Below are positions 1 to 8,985 of a stretch of 64,000 nucleotides of DNA, in pieces. The DNA comes from Aerococcus urinaeequi (lineage in GTDB: Bacteria; Bacillota; Bacilli; Lactobacillales; Aerococcaceae). The position numbers and the translations under genes were made by a program. The stretch covers positions 992,001 through 1,056,000 of the forward strand of contig NZ_CP014162.1 in NCBI RefSeq assembly GCF_001543205.1, in the 5' to 3' direction. The notes under the pieces are model-generated. The model did no database searches. It saw only the letters and a list, made by a program, of their open reading frames with translations, and was not told the origin of the DNA. Numbering within the stretch: the first letter of the stretch is position 1; every line of letters starts with the position of its first letter.

Positions 1-425
1 TCTGCACTAGTGAAGGCATTGATTGTCAAGTGACCTAGTGAAGGCGGACAGTCAATGAAGATATAGTCATAGTCATTTCTAATCGGTTGAATGGCTTCTT
101 TCATCTTTTGTTCACGGTGGGCGATACTTGTAAGTTCAACCTCAGCCCCTGCCAATGAAATTGTTGCCGGTACAACAGAAAGGTTCTCGCGTGACGAAGA
201 TACTACCGCATCTTTTACGGCAACTTCGTTAATCAACACGTCATAGATGCTGTTTTCAACAGAACCTTTAGCAATCCCTAGACCACTCGTCGCATTCCCT
301 TGCGCATCACTATCGATTAATAAAATTTTCTTTCCTTGATAGGCAAGTGCGGATGCTAAGTTGACAGTTGTTGTTGTCTTCCCGACACCACCTTTTTGAT
401 TGGCGACTGCGATTACTTTACCCAT
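1..425 (-). CDS. parA: Chromosome partitioning ATPase ParA/Soj (N-terminal part, cut by window edge)
   Basis: About 141 N-terminal residues are visible; the gene runs off the left edge. The protein opens with a deviant Walker A motif (KGGVGKTT, residues 11-18), followed by [10 protein letters not shown] and IDCPPSLG, the switch motifs of the ParA/Soj/MinD family. ParA works with ParB bound at parS to segregate origin regions and to tune DnaA. The start is ATG at 425, preceded by a G-rich Shine-Dalgarno run. A strong terminator separates it from rsmG, so it probably has its own promoter. In Firmicutes parB normally follows, which would lie outside the window. Five perfect parS sites at 40-42 kb fit an active system. 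The family assignment is secure. Confidence 0.93.
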   Translation of the reverse strand, partial: MGKVIAVANQKGGVGKTTTTVNLASALAYQGKKILLIDSDAQGNATSGLGIAKGSVENSIYDVLINEVAVKDAVVSSSRENLSVVPATISLAGAEVELTSIAHREQKMKEAIQPIRNDYDYIFIDCPPSLGHLTINAFTSA

Positions 426-461
426 TTTCTAACCCCCTGCGTTGTATACATCATTTTCAAT

Positions 462-493
462 AAAAAAGGAACGGAATGCGTTTCCGTTCCTTT
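462..493 (-). terminator. Intrinsic terminator downstream of rsmG
   Basis: On the - strand an 11-bp stem (AAGGAACGGA-type arms at about 466-475 and 484-493) with a short loop is followed by TTTTTTATT. It lies between rsmG and parA and should separate their transcripts. Confidence 0.8.
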
Positions 494-633
494 CGCATTC
501 ATTCAAAATAGTTTGGCCTATTTTTCGCAATATTATGCTTCTCATGTCATTTATTCTTTACCATTGTACCAAAAAAGCCTATATATTGTTTAAATAATTC
601 TATTATCACATAAAATACTTTTAATCACTTTAT

Positions 634-1350
634 TTATAGCGGACTTTTCGCTGGCTTTCCTGGTTTACGCGGATACTTATTTGGTGTTTCTTTTGGTTTT
701 TCAATCCGTAAAATATGACGCTCCCCAGCTTCAGCTGGTAAGTCAAATTGAATGTCTTCGGCAAATTTACCACCTAAGACAGCAATAGCATGTTTTGCTT
801 CCTCAATTTCATCATCAGATTGCTGTGCTTTCATCGCTAAGAATTGGCCATCCTTTTTCACTAGGGGTAAACAAAATTCTGCTAATAAGTTTAATCTAGC
901 CACCGCTCTAGCAGTAGCAAAATCAAACTGACCACGGAATTGTGGGTTTTGACCAAAAGTTTCAGCGCGATCGTGGTAGGCATGCACTCCTTCTAAACCA
1001 AGTTCATTCACCACTTCATTGATAAAGTTGATACGTTTATTCAATGAGTCAACAATAGTGATGTCTAAGTTTGGAAAGGCAATTTTTAGTGGAATGCTGG
1101 GGAACCCAGCGCCTGAACCGACGTCTACTAAACGGTACGTTTGATCGGCCATTTCAACGTGCATAGCGACAGTCAGTGAATCATAGAAGTGTTTCAAATA
1201 CACTTCTTCTAGTTCTGTAATGGCTGTTAAATTAATTTTTTCATTCCATTCAACCAATAATTCGAAATAACGGTTGAATTGTGTCATTTGTTGGTCATTT
1301 AAGTGGATTCCTGCATCCGCTAAGCTACTTTTAAATAATTCTGGGTTCAT
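634..1350 (-). CDS. rsmG: 16S rRNA (guanine-N7)-methyltransferase RsmG (GidB)
   Basis: RsmG methylates N7 of G527 in 16S rRNA using S-adenosylmethionine; in other bacteria its loss gives low-level streptomycin resistance. The 238-residue length is normal. The SAM-binding motif [14 protein letters not shown] lies at about residues 75-88, with [10 protein letters not shown] following as the second SAM contact. The C-terminal tail is Lys/Pro rich ([16 protein letters not shown]). It follows the DsrE-like gene by 55 bases in the same direction and ends before a terminator, so the two are probably co-transcribed. Position between mnmG and parA is the classical Firmicutes order. The identification is firm. 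Confidence 0.96.
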   Translation of the reverse strand: MNPELFKSSLADAGIHLNDQQMTQFNRYFELLVEWNEKINLTAITELEEVYLKHFYDSLTVAMHVEMADQTYRLVDVGSGAGFPSIPLKIAFPNLDITIVDSLNKRINFINEVVNELGLEGVHAYHDRAETFGQNPQFRGQFDFATARAVARLNLLAEFCLPLVKKDGQFLAMKAQQSDDEIEEAKHAIAVLGGKFAEDIQFDLPAEAGERHILRIEKPKETPNKYPRKPGKPAKSPL

Positions 1351-1405
1351 GATTGTCTACTTTCTATATTGAATTCTGGATGGACCGATAAAGTAAGGTT
1401 ATTAA

Positions 1406-1738
1406 TTAAGCGCGAATATAGGCATAGCCATCATGTTGACGGTTAATTAATTCGGCAATACCTGATGTAATCGGGGTAAATAAGCGATTATTCACCATTT
1501 CTGGATCAAACCCTTGAGCTTGTAGCGCATGTTGGCATAACTCAATCGTCACACCTTGTTTCACGAGTTTTTCTAAGCTTTGGTGAAATTCTTCACGCAC
1601 AGCAACCCGGACAGCACGACCATTGGCTAGGACAATCACTTGTAAATCTTCCACATCATTTAGCGCATTTTGAATAGTTGGTAAGATGGTTTCCCAATCT
1701 TTCATCTCATGTACATGAAAAATAACACGTTTTAACAT
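1406..1738 (-). CDS. DsrE/DsrF-like family small protein
   Basis: A 110-residue soluble protein with the fold pattern of the DsrE/YchN family: it begins MLKRVIFHVH, has a central strand LQVIVLANGRAV, and carries a Cys at about residue 68 in IELCQHAL, where sulfur-relay members keep their functional Cys. Family members move sulfane sulfur or are uncharacterised. Lying between mnmG and rsmG hints at a role near tRNA modification, but that is speculation. The start is supported by AAAGGAG upstream, and an extended -10 element (TGCTATAAT) lies about 125 bases upstream. Function is not established. Confidence 0.75.
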   Translation of the reverse strand: MLKRVIFHVHEMKDWETILPTIQNALNDVEDLQVIVLANGRAVRVAVREEFHQSLEKLVKQGVTIELCQHALQAQGFDPEMVNNRLFTPITSGIAELINRQHDGYAYIRA

Positions 1739-1862
1739 TAGATTACTCCTTTTTATTCATTTACCTTGGCATTTGTTTTCGTATAGCTTACAAATTTACT
1801 AGGACCATACAGCTATTATCTTGCTTTAAACGATCTTGTAATCAATCGTTTCATTCCCTTAA

Positions 1863-1871
1863 ATTATAGCA
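1863..1871 (-). promoter_or_regulatory. Extended -10 promoter for the DsrE-rsmG pair
   Basis: The - strand reads TGCTATAAT, an extended -10 with a perfect TATAAT. No good -35 is present, as is common for extended -10 promoters. A second TATAAT-like element lies just upstream. Confidence 0.45.
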
Positions 1872-1920
1872 TATGCCCTAAGTCTATTATAGCCGTTTAC
1901 GATTAGATTCATTATACGTT

Positions 1921-1954
1921 AAAAAGCTATCCCAGAATTGTAGGATAGCTTTTC
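1921..1954 (-). terminator. Intrinsic terminator after mnmG
   Basis: The arms AAAAGCTATCC (1922-1932) and GGATAGCTTTT (1943-1953) form a perfect 11-bp stem with a 10-base loop just past the mnmG stop; on the - strand a T-run follows. The hairpin is symmetrical and may act in both directions. Confidence 0.8.
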
Positions 1955-1966
1955 ATATCTTCTGAC

Positions 1967-3865
1967 TTAAACACGTGCGACGTGACCACCTTGCAGGTAA
2001 ACCATGATAATGGATACATCTGCAGGGTTTACACCTGATACACGACTAGCTTGTGCTAAGGTGCGTGGGCCGATTTCTTTCAAGCGCTGGCGCGCTTCAG
2101 TGGCTAAGCTGTCGATGGCATCCCAATCGATGTCAGCTGGAATCGCTTTTTGCTCTAAACGGTGTAATTTTTCTACTTTACGTTGTTCTTTAACAATATA
2201 ACCAGCATATTTGATTTGGATTTCAACTTGTTCTGTTACTTGACGTGATAAATCCTTGTCGCTTGGGGCGAATTTAAGGATATCATCAATTTTAAGCTCT
2301 GGACGACGTAGTAAGTCGCTCGCCATAATCCCATCTTTTAAGGCTGCGGAATTTTTCTCTGCTAGGTAGTCTTGTAATTCTTGAGTTGGTTTCAAGCGAA
2401 CATTGGCTAAACGGTCTAATTCTTCAGCAACCTCTGCTTGATTTGATTTGTATAAGCTGTATTGTTCTTCAGAGACTAAACCAAATTCATAACCTTTTTC
2501 AGTTAAACGAGTATCAGCGTTGTCATGACGTAATAATAAACGGTATTCAGCGCGTGATGTTAATAATCGATACGGTTCAGTTGTCCCTTTTGTGACTAAG
2601 TCATCGATCATTACCCCAATATAGCCTTGGTCACGGCCGATAACAAATGGCTCTTCGCCACGGATTTTAAGGACGGCGTTGATCCCTGCGTATAAACCTT
2701 GACCAGCAGCTTCTTCATAACCAGAAGTACCGTTTGTTTGACCGGCTGTAAATAAGTTGGCCACTTGTTTAGTTTCTAAGTTTACTTTCAATTGGTTTGG
2801 TTTCACCACATCGTACTCAATGGCGTATCCGTTACGCATGATACGTGCGTTTTCCAAGCCTTTAACTGAATGAATCATGTCATTTTGAACGTCTTCTGGT
2901 AGTGAAGTTGAAAGTCCTTGGACATAGATTTCTTCGTTATCTAACCCTTCAGGCTCAAGGAAGATTTGGTGTTTTGGTTTATCTGCAAAACGCACAATCT
3001 TATCTTCAATTGACGGACAGTAACGGGCACCTACACCCTCAACGATACCTGTAAACATTGGTGCACGATGTAAGTTTTCACGAATCGTTTCATGGGTTGC
3101 TTCATTGGTATAAGTCAAGAAACATGGGACTTGGTCTACTAATGGTAAGTAATCCGCGTCTTTAGACATGAATGAAAAATGATTTGGTGCATCATCACCC
3201 GGTTGGATTTCCGTTGCATCATAGTTGATCGTACGTTTGTCCACGCGTGGCGGTGTACCAGTTTTAAAGCGGGCAATATCAAAGCCGTATTTTTCCGCCA
3301 TATTCCCAGTCAATTTCTCAGCTGGTTGCGAGTTGTTTGGACCTGAAGAATATTTTAATTCCCCAATAATAATTTCACCACGGGCTGCCGTACCAGTTGT
3401 CAAAATAACAGCATCTGCACGGTAAATAGCACCTGTGTTAGTGATAATCCCTTTAACCGTATCATCTTCAATAATCAAGTCGTCTACTAACCCTTGACGT
3501 AGGGTTAAGTGGTCTTGGTTTTCGATAGTTCTACGCATTTCTTTGGCGTATTCATCTTTATCTGCTTGCGCACGTAAGGCACGGACAGCTGGTCCCTTAC
3601 CTGTATTCAGCATACGCATTTGGATATATGTTTTATCAATATTGCGGCCCATTTCACCACCAAGGGCATCGATCTCTCTTACAACTACCCCTTTAGCTGG
3701 TCCCCCAATTGACGGGTTACATGGCATAAAGGCAACCATATCAATATTAATCGTGATCAACATGGTTTCAGCGCCCATACGCGCTGCGGCTAAAGCTGCT
3801 TCACTACCTGCATGCCCAGCACCAACTACAATGACATCATATTTGCCTGCTTCATAAGTTTGCAT
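1967..3865 (-). CDS. mnmG: tRNA uridine 5-carboxymethylaminomethyl modification enzyme MnmG (GidA)
   Basis: MnmG is the FAD protein that, with MnmE, builds the cmnm5 or nm5 group on the wobble uridine of several tRNAs. The FAD/NAD Rossmann motif [11 protein letters not shown] is near the N-terminus. Both conserved cysteine motifs are present, in [13 protein letters not shown] and [13 protein letters not shown]. The C-terminal domain contains [14 protein letters not shown] and ends in the helical MnmE-binding region. Length (632 residues) is typical. Two ATG codons are adjacent (3868 and 3865); the second is better spaced from AAGGATGAG. It lies 24 bases downstream of mnmE, so the partner enzymes are co-transcribed. 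Confidence 0.97.
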   Translation of the reverse strand: MQTYEAGKYDVIVVGAGHAGSEAALAAARMGAETMLITINIDMVAFMPCNPSIGGPAKGVVVREIDALGGEMGRNIDKTYIQMRMLNTGKGPAVRALRAQADKDEYAKEMRRTIENQDHLTLRQGLVDDLIIEDDTVKGIITNTGAIYRADAVILTTGTAARGEIIIGELKYSSGPNNSQPAEKLTGNMAEKYGFDIARFKTGTPPRVDKRTINYDATEIQPGDDAPNHFSFMSKDADYLPLVDQVPCFLTYTNEATHETIRENLHRAPMFTGIVEGVGARYCPSIEDKIVRFADKPKHQIFLEPEGLDNEEIYVQGLSTSLPEDVQNDMIHSVKGLENARIMRNGYAIEYDVVKPNQLKVNLETKQVANLFTAGQTNGTSGYEEAAGQGLYAGINAVLKIRGEEPFVIGRDQGYIGVMIDDLVTKGTTEPYRLLTSRAEYRLLLRHDNADTRLTEKGYEFGLVSEEQYSLYKSNQAEVAEELDRLANVRLKPTQELQDYLAEKNSAALKDGIMASDLLRRPELKIDDILKFAPSDKDLSRQVTEQVEIQIKYAGYIVKEQRKVEKLHRLEQKAIPADIDWDAIDSLATEARQRLKEIGPRTLAQASRVSGVNPADVSIIMVYLQGGHVARV

Positions 3866-3889
3866 CATCTCATCCTTTCTACGCTTCTT

Positions 3890-5281
3890 TTATTTACCTA
3901 AACAGAATTGACTGAATAGTTGTGTTAATAGTTCATCCGGCGCATTTTCACCAATAATTTCACCTAAAATTTCCCAAGCACGGGTAAAGTCGATTTGAAT
4001 CAAGTCAACTGGCATGCCCATATCAATCCCGTTTTTCACTTCGTCTAATGATTGACTCGCTTTTTGTAAAAGGTCTATATGACGGGCGTTAGAAACATAA
4101 GTCGCGTCTTTTTCCCCTGATTGACCAGAGAAGAAGTAGTCTGCAATTTTCTCCTCTAAAGCGTCAATACCTTCTTGAGTCATCATAGACGTAGCAATGA
4201 TTTCGTCCTCTTCAACCCACTCTAATAGGGATTCTTTTAAAAGTTGGTTTGGTAAATCAATTTTATTCATGATAATAATTCGTTTATGGTCTTGGGTTAA
4301 GGCTAAAAGCTCACGGTCACCAGCTGTTAAGGCTTCAGATTGGTTGAGTAATAATAACACCAATTCTGCTTCCATTAAGGCTTTCTTCGACCGTTCCACA
4401 CCGATACGTTCCACCACATCTTCTGTGTCACGAATACCCGCTGTATCCACTAATTTCAAGGGTACCCCGCGGATATTGATATATTCTTCAACCGTGTCAC
4501 GCGTTGTGCCTTCAATATCCGTTACAATGGCCTTTTCTTCTCTTAATAAGGCATTCAGTAAGGAAGATTTCCCTACATTTGGACGACCCACAATGGCAGT
4601 TGAAATCCCGTCACGCAAGATTTTCCCTTGTTTAGCGGTCGATAATAAGCCATCGATTCGGTTCTTGATAATAGTTGTTTTCTCGCCCAATAATTTAAGG
4701 GTCATTTCTTCCACATCATCGTATTCCGGGTAGTCAATGTTTACTTCAACTTGCGCCAAGGTATTTAAAATGTCTTGACGTAAATTTTCGATTAAATTGG
4801 ATAATTTTCCGTCCAACTGCTTCACAGCTAAATCCATTGACCGGTCCGTCTTAGCACGGATTAAATCCATCACAGCTTCTGCTTGGGTTAAGTCAATTCG
4901 CCCGTTGATAAAGGCACGTTTGGTGAATTCACCTGGTTCTGCTAGGGTAGCCCCTTCACGCAAAACGAGTTCCAGCACGCGATTTGTCGCCACAATCCCA
5001 CCATGGGTATTAATCTCAACAATATCTTCACGCGTAAATGTTTTTGGCTCACGCATAACAGACACCATCACTTCGTCAATCTCTTGACCATCTTTTGGAT
5101 CTACAATATGTCCATAATGAATAGTATGACTATCTTGCGTACTCAATTTTTTCTGACCTAATTTGTAAACCTTATCTGCAATCGCTAGTGCGTCATCACC
5201 TGAAAGACGGACAATCCCAATCGCACCCTCGCCCGGTGCCGATGAAATAGCTGCAATTGTATCAAAACCACGAGTAATCAT
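3890..5281 (-). CDS. mnmE: tRNA modification GTPase MnmE (TrmE)
   Basis: MnmE is the GTPase partner of MnmG in wobble-uridine modification. Domain order: N-terminal tetrahydrofolate-binding domain (1-120), helical domain, inserted G domain, helical end. G1 is GRPNVGKSS (232-240), the DTAG G3 motif is near 279-282, and NKID forms G4. The protein ends in CLGK, matching the conserved C-terminal C-[I/L/V]-G-K motif whose Cys is catalytic. At 463 residues it is full length. The ATG at 5281 is preceded by AAAGGA. In Bacillus subtilis mnmE directly follows jag; here about 11 kb of other genes intervene. Confidence 0.97.
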   Translation of the reverse strand: MITRGFDTIAAISSAPGEGAIGIVRLSGDDALAIADKVYKLGQKKLSTQDSHTIHYGHIVDPKDGQEIDEVMVSVMREPKTFTREDIVEINTHGGIVATNRVLELVLREGATLAEPGEFTKRAFINGRIDLTQAEAVMDLIRAKTDRSMDLAVKQLDGKLSNLIENLRQDILNTLAQVEVNIDYPEYDDVEEMTLKLLGEKTTIIKNRIDGLLSTAKQGKILRDGISTAIVGRPNVGKSSLLNALLREEKAIVTDIEGTTRDTVEEYINIRGVPLKLVDTAGIRDTEDVVERIGVERSKKALMEAELVLLLLNQSEALTAGDRELLALTQDHKRIIIMNKIDLPNQLLKESLLEWVEEDEIIATSMMTQEGIDALEEKIADYFFSGQSGEKDATYVSNARHIDLLQKASQSLDEVKNGIDMGMPVDLIQIDFTRAWEILGEIIGENAPDELLTQLFSQFCLGK

Positions 5282-5604
5282 GAATATGTTCCTTTCTATC
5301 TAAATTTATCTACTATTGTTTATATTTGTGCAAATAAAAAAGCGCCCAATCTACCCCTCCCATGGCCTGGTCGGACTAGAAAGACACTTTGACTGTCAAA
5401 CTACTTTTTTATACATTCGGTATTATACGCAATCTCAATTTAAAAGTAAACAATTTCAATTCAGAAATTGCGACTTTTTTATCCTAGTTTACTACTATTT
5501 AAAAAAAGGCAAACAGTTTTTGCTGGGCACCCATTATTAAACGCCCAGCTAGATTCAGGCTGAGCGTTCATTTTGTCATCTTTATCTGTCGATTTACCTG
5601 TCAT
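5282..5604. other. Intergenic region between mnmE and the lipoprotein gene
   Basis: 323 bases. It holds the upstream region of mnmE and, at about 5541-5569, an imperfect hairpin (AACGC-CAGC / GCTG-GCGTT) that may weakly terminate the lipoprotein transcript on the - strand. A short open frame on the + strand (5316-5540) has no ribosome binding site and unnatural composition, and I do not regard it as a gene. Confidence 0.5.
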
Positions 5605-6813
5605 TTAAGGCTGAATATTTTTAGGGACTTCGTATAATGGATAAGCTGGGGTTAATTCAACAACCCCCTCAATGACCATATAGTCGCCTTCAATAGTAGG
5701 TTGAATGTAGTCAGCATTATAATACTGGACCACCGTTGCCATCATGGCATCCAACTTAGCCTTCCCTTGTGGATCATCCGCCAATTCACTGATATTTTCG
5801 CTAAAGTCAACATAGACATTCTTGCCCGCTCTTGGGTCCTGACCGTCAACACTGATGCTATTGATATCAACACTGTTAGCCATCATTTGTTGGTCCGCGC
5901 TGTTGCCACCCTGGAAAATCTGCGTGAATTTCAGCGCCATATCATTATTGGTCGTCATAGCCACCGTTTCATTTGCTTGTTCAAATTCACCTTCGCCATT
6001 TGGATAGTAGAAAGTAACTTCCTCACCCCAACCTTCAAAAGATAACTGACTCAAAATTTGAGTGACGAAATAGTACGCTTCAGGGTCAGTACTTTCATCT
6101 TCTGCGTAAACCAGTCCCACACCTGGGGCATAATACTCTCTTCGAATACTATTTTCACTGTATTCACTGACCTCTAAAGTCTCGTAAGTGCCAGTCTTCG
6201 TTTCAACAGGCACATCGATACCAGTAATTTCACGTTGCCGTCCGTCACTATCCCAAGTATGGCCCACTTCAATCGGCCCCTCAATCAAGACTCTCGTTGG
6301 CTCATCTATTTGGGTAATCATATCGCGGGTCAATTCTTCATGGCTATAAGTTTCTGGCTTGGTCACGATTACTTCAGCCTTATCTGCTGTAATCGCCATT
6401 AACTCTAGTGTTGTTGTTCCTGTAGTTGCCGTCCGCATAGTTAAAAACTCATCATTAATAAAATCATAGGTCCGGGTAAAGCCCGCAAACTCATTCCCAT
6501 CACCCTCAAAAACTGCCTGATACCCTTCAATCATTGGAAAATAGTTAGCCACTGTTAAAGCTGGCGCCACTTCTGAGGAAGAACTTTCACTTGCTTCATC
6601 ATCTGTGAAACTTTCTGCAGTTGAACTCGACTGACTGGATTGCGGATCTTCTGATGTTTCATCACTCGCACTATCACTAGTACTTGAGGACACTTGTTCA
6701 GACGAGGATGCCTCACTTTCATCATAAATATCTTCTGCATTATTAAACCAAGAACATGAACCTAACAGTAATGACGTACTCAATAGTAAAAACCAAGTTG
6801 CTTTTTGTTTCAT
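5605..6813 (-). CDS. Putative lipoprotein with GerMN-like C-terminal domain
   Basis: A secreted lipoprotein of about 402 residues. The signal peptide ends in a lipobox LLGSC with the lipidated Cys at residue 20. Then comes a low-complexity stretch rich in Ser, Glu and Asp (about residues 25-80), typical of a flexible surface linker. The middle resembles a beta-rich extracellular domain. The C-terminal part, from about VTFYYPNGEG to YMVIEGVVEL, has the strand pattern of GerMN/sporulation-type domains found in non-sporulating Firmicutes lipoproteins. The start is ATG at 6813 with GGGAGG eight bases upstream; an in-frame GTG three codons earlier is less well placed. The cellular role is unknown. 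Confidence 0.7.
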   Translation of the reverse strand: MKQKATWFLLLSTSLLLGSCSWFNNAEDIYDESEASSSEQVSSSTSDSASDETSEDPQSSQSSSTAESFTDDEASESSSSEVAPALTVANYFPMIEGYQAVFEGDGNEFAGFTRTYDFINDEFLTMRTATTGTTTLELMAITADKAEVIVTKPETYSHEELTRDMITQIDEPTRVLIEGPIEVGHTWDSDGRQREITGIDVPVETKTGTYETLEVSEYSENSIRREYYAPGVGLVYAEDESTDPEAYYFVTQILSQLSFEGWGEEVTFYYPNGEGEFEQANETVAMTTNNDMALKFTQIFQGGNSADQQMMANSVDINSISVDGQDPRAGKNVYVDFSENISELADDPQGKAKLDAMMATVVQYYNADYIQPTIEGDYMVIEGVVELTPAYPLYEVPKNIQP

Positions 6814-6948
6814 TTTTGACACCTCCCAGAATCAACCATGAATACTTTTATCACTTTTATTGTATCTGTTTTCATAATATAGTTAAAGCGTTACGGTAAA
6901 ACTTAAGTCAGTCTTAAAGACTTCATGCAGTTGAATAGCACAAAGAAA

Positions 6949-6983
6949 AACCCCCGGCACATAGCCAGGGGTAAGATCTTAAC
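6949..6983 (-). terminator. Intrinsic terminator after the channel-like gene
   Basis: The arms ACCCCCGGC (6950-6958) and GCCAGGGGT (6964-6972) pair around a five-base loop. On the - strand the one imperfect position is a G-U pair and the stem is followed by TTTTTC. Confidence 0.75.
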
Positions 6984-6995
6984 TTTCATTAATGA

Positions 6996-8225
6996 TTAGA
7001 ATTGGTTGTTATTGTTGTTTTGACCAGATTCTTCTTCAATTTTTTTGTCTAGTTTTTCTAGTTGTTTTTTCGCAAAGTCGCGTCCACCTAAACCAAATGA
7101 TAAGGCAAAGGCAACTGATAAACCACCAATGATGAATAGGAAGGCCATGTTCACAATATTGTTAGCAAAGTTCAATTGATCTAATGCCATAAATACTGAG
7201 AAGACTACGAATACGCCTTTAATGATTGCACCAACCCATTTGCTTTGAGTTGCTTTATTCACTAAGTCGCCAACGAAACGGCCACCAAAGATACCAAGCC
7301 CTAAGATAATTAAGGCAATTAATACGTTCGGTAGGTAAGCAATGATTGCTGCACCAACAGTGTTTAAGATCGCTAAGTTTAATACATTTAAGGCTTCAAC
7401 GGTAAAGAATAAACCAATGACTACAGCAACTACTTGACCAATGATTTCTGAAACATTGATGTTTTTAGTTGTTGCACCAGTTTCACGGTTGAATAAGTTG
7501 TTTAAACCAGTGCCCGCAAGTAAGTTTTGTACTAACTCACCAATGACTTTAGCAATCGCAAATCCAATACCTAATAAGATTACTGCTACTAAGATATTTG
7601 GAATTGCAGCAGCTACACTATTTAATACACCGATGATTGGTGTTGCAATTGAAGAAATCCCCAATGTCTCAAGGGCTACAACTGCAATTGGAATGAAAAC
7701 AACAATGTAAGCTACATAAGAAAGTACGTTAGCAATTGTATCTGCTGTTTGTCCGTCTGCTGTTTTGTTACCAGTAAATTTAGCCACATACTTGTCGATG
7801 TTAACTGTTTTAACTAGTGAGTAAACTAATTGTTTCACTAAACGCGCTACCACTACCGCCACAATCATAATGATGATTGCACCAACGATTGATGGTAAGA
7901 ACCCTAAAGCATTTGCTGTCATATCACGAATTGGTGTCGCAATAGAAGCTAAACCAAATGTATCGAAGATGCCTGGTAAGAATAGCACCCAAACAATGTA
8001 GTATAGAATTTGCGCGATGGTATCAAACGTTGATTCCGCTTGATCCTCAGTCTCTGCAAGATTCCATTTCACGAAGCGACCTGCTAATCCCACCGCTCGT
8101 AAACCTTTTGAAACTGCCTTTTTAACTAATACTGCCACGATCCACGCAATAAGAATTAATAATATACCACCAATGATGGCTGGTATGCTAGCAGCTAAGC
8201 TAGCCCATAAACCTGCTAAATCCAT
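6996..8225 (-). CDS. Mechanosensitive-channel-related multi-span membrane protein (conserved TM helix repeats)
   Basis: About 409 residues, almost wholly membrane segments. Repeated blocks such as IPAIIGGILLILIAWIVA, LPSIVGAIIIMIVAVVVARLV, IPNILVAVILLGIGFAIA and LPNVLIALIILGLGIFGGRFV alternate with short polar loops. This is the signature of the conserved-TM-helix family related to the first helices of small-conductance mechanosensitive channels, but the MscS beta domain is absent. It ends in a polar tail with a run of Asn. Four internal repeats suggest pore-like packing. The start was moved to ATG 8225 because AAGGAG sits nine bases upstream of it and touches the earlier ATG. The substrate or stimulus is unknown. 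Confidence 0.8.
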   Translation of the reverse strand: MDLAGLWASLAASIPAIIGGILLILIAWIVAVLVKKAVSKGLRAVGLAGRFVKWNLAETEDQAESTFDTIAQILYYIVWVLFLPGIFDTFGLASIATPIRDMTANALGFLPSIVGAIIIMIVAVVVARLVKQLVYSLVKTVNIDKYVAKFTGNKTADGQTADTIANVLSYVAYIVVFIPIAVVALETLGISSIATPIIGVLNSVAAAIPNILVAVILLGIGFAIAKVIGELVQNLLAGTGLNNLFNRETGATTKNINVSEIIGQVVAVVIGLFFTVEALNVLNLAILNTVGAAIIAYLPNVLIALIILGLGIFGGRFVGDLVNKATQSKWVGAIIKGVFVVFSVFMALDQLNFANNIVNMAFLFIIGGLSVAFALSFGLGGRDFAKKQLEKLDKKIEEESGQNNNNNQF

Positions 8226-8538
8226 TTTTTCCATCTCCTTTTATCTAATAATTTATTTGGAAATCTTCAAAAATAAAGAATTCCTTAAGACTATTTCTAG
8301 TTTACTATATTTATAAGTGATATTCACGCGATATACTTTGGGTTATTTTATAACCTTTAGCATAATGGGGTTTTGCGTTTTTTATTTATACATAAAATAC
8401 ATTATAAATACAATTTTAGATATTTTTGTATTTTAACCCCTTGAAAAATGATTATTTCAACCACACGCTAAATAAAAAAGAGCTAACTTTACCCCTTAAG
8501 ATAAGCTAACTCCTTATATATTCATTTAATTTTCTATA
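8226..8538. other. AT-rich intergenic region between mtlF and the channel-like gene
   Basis: About 313 bases. Apart from the mtlF terminator at 8473-8512 and the upstream region of the channel-like gene I see nothing specific. No open frame has a plausible ribosome binding site. Confidence 0.5.
8473..8512 (-). terminator. Intrinsic terminator after mtlF
   Basis: On the - strand GAGTTAGCTT (8512-8503) pairs with AAGTTAGCTC (8489-8480) using two G-U pairs, and TTTTTTATTT follows. It closes the mannitol PTS operon. Confidence 0.7.
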
Positions 8539-8985
8539 TTAGGCTGCTTCAACGCTATCCAACAAAGTCATAATTTCTGCCTCATTTTCAGCATTTACCA
8601 ATTTCACCACGTTATCAAGGGTTGAACAGAAAATAGCGATTTTAGACAGTAAATCCAGGTGTTCATTGTTAACCCCGGCAATCCCAAAGACAACCATTGC
8701 CATCTTTTCTTCATTGGGGTCGTCAGAAAAATCTACCCCAAACGGGATTTGTAGGACCGAAATGCCTGTAGAATGGATGCTTGTTTTGGCCTCATCCGTA
8801 CCGTGAGGAATGGCAATGAAATTACCCATGTAAGTTGTTACCTCATTCTCGCGGTCGAGCATGGCCTCCACATAAGTGGAATCGACATGTCCGTTATCGA
8901 CTAACAATTGACCTGCTGCCCTTATCGCAGCTTCCTTCGTTTGAAAATCTTGCTTTAATTTCACCATATTTTGATTAATTTCCAT
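8539..8985 (-). CDS. mtlF: PTS mannitol-specific EIIA component MtlF
   Basis: The soluble EIIA protein takes phosphate from HPr and passes it to the EIIB domain of MtlA. The 148-residue length is usual. The active-site His is H61 in FIAIPHGTDEAK, the family motif. The start ATG follows the mtlR stop directly (TAAATG), indicating tight translational coupling. Operon order is mtlA-mtlR-mtlF. Mannitol-1-phosphate dehydrogenase (mtlD), which often follows mtlF, is absent here. The assignment rests on the motif and the neighbours. Confidence 0.93.
   Translation of the reverse strand: MEINQNMVKLKQDFQTKEAAIRAAGQLLVDNGHVDSTYVEAMLDRENEVTTYMGNFIAIPHGTDEAKTSIHSTGISVLQIPFGVDFSDDPNEEKMAMVVFGIAGVNNEHLDLLSKIAIFCSTLDNVVKLVNAENEAEIMTLLDSVEAA

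Noticed and set aside
82-424. ParB/Spo0J within the window
   Set aside because: Only ParA sequence is visible at the left edge; parB would lie beyond it.
5316-5540. 74-codon + strand frame between mnmE and the lipoprotein gene
   Set aside because: No ribosome binding site; composition looks non-coding.
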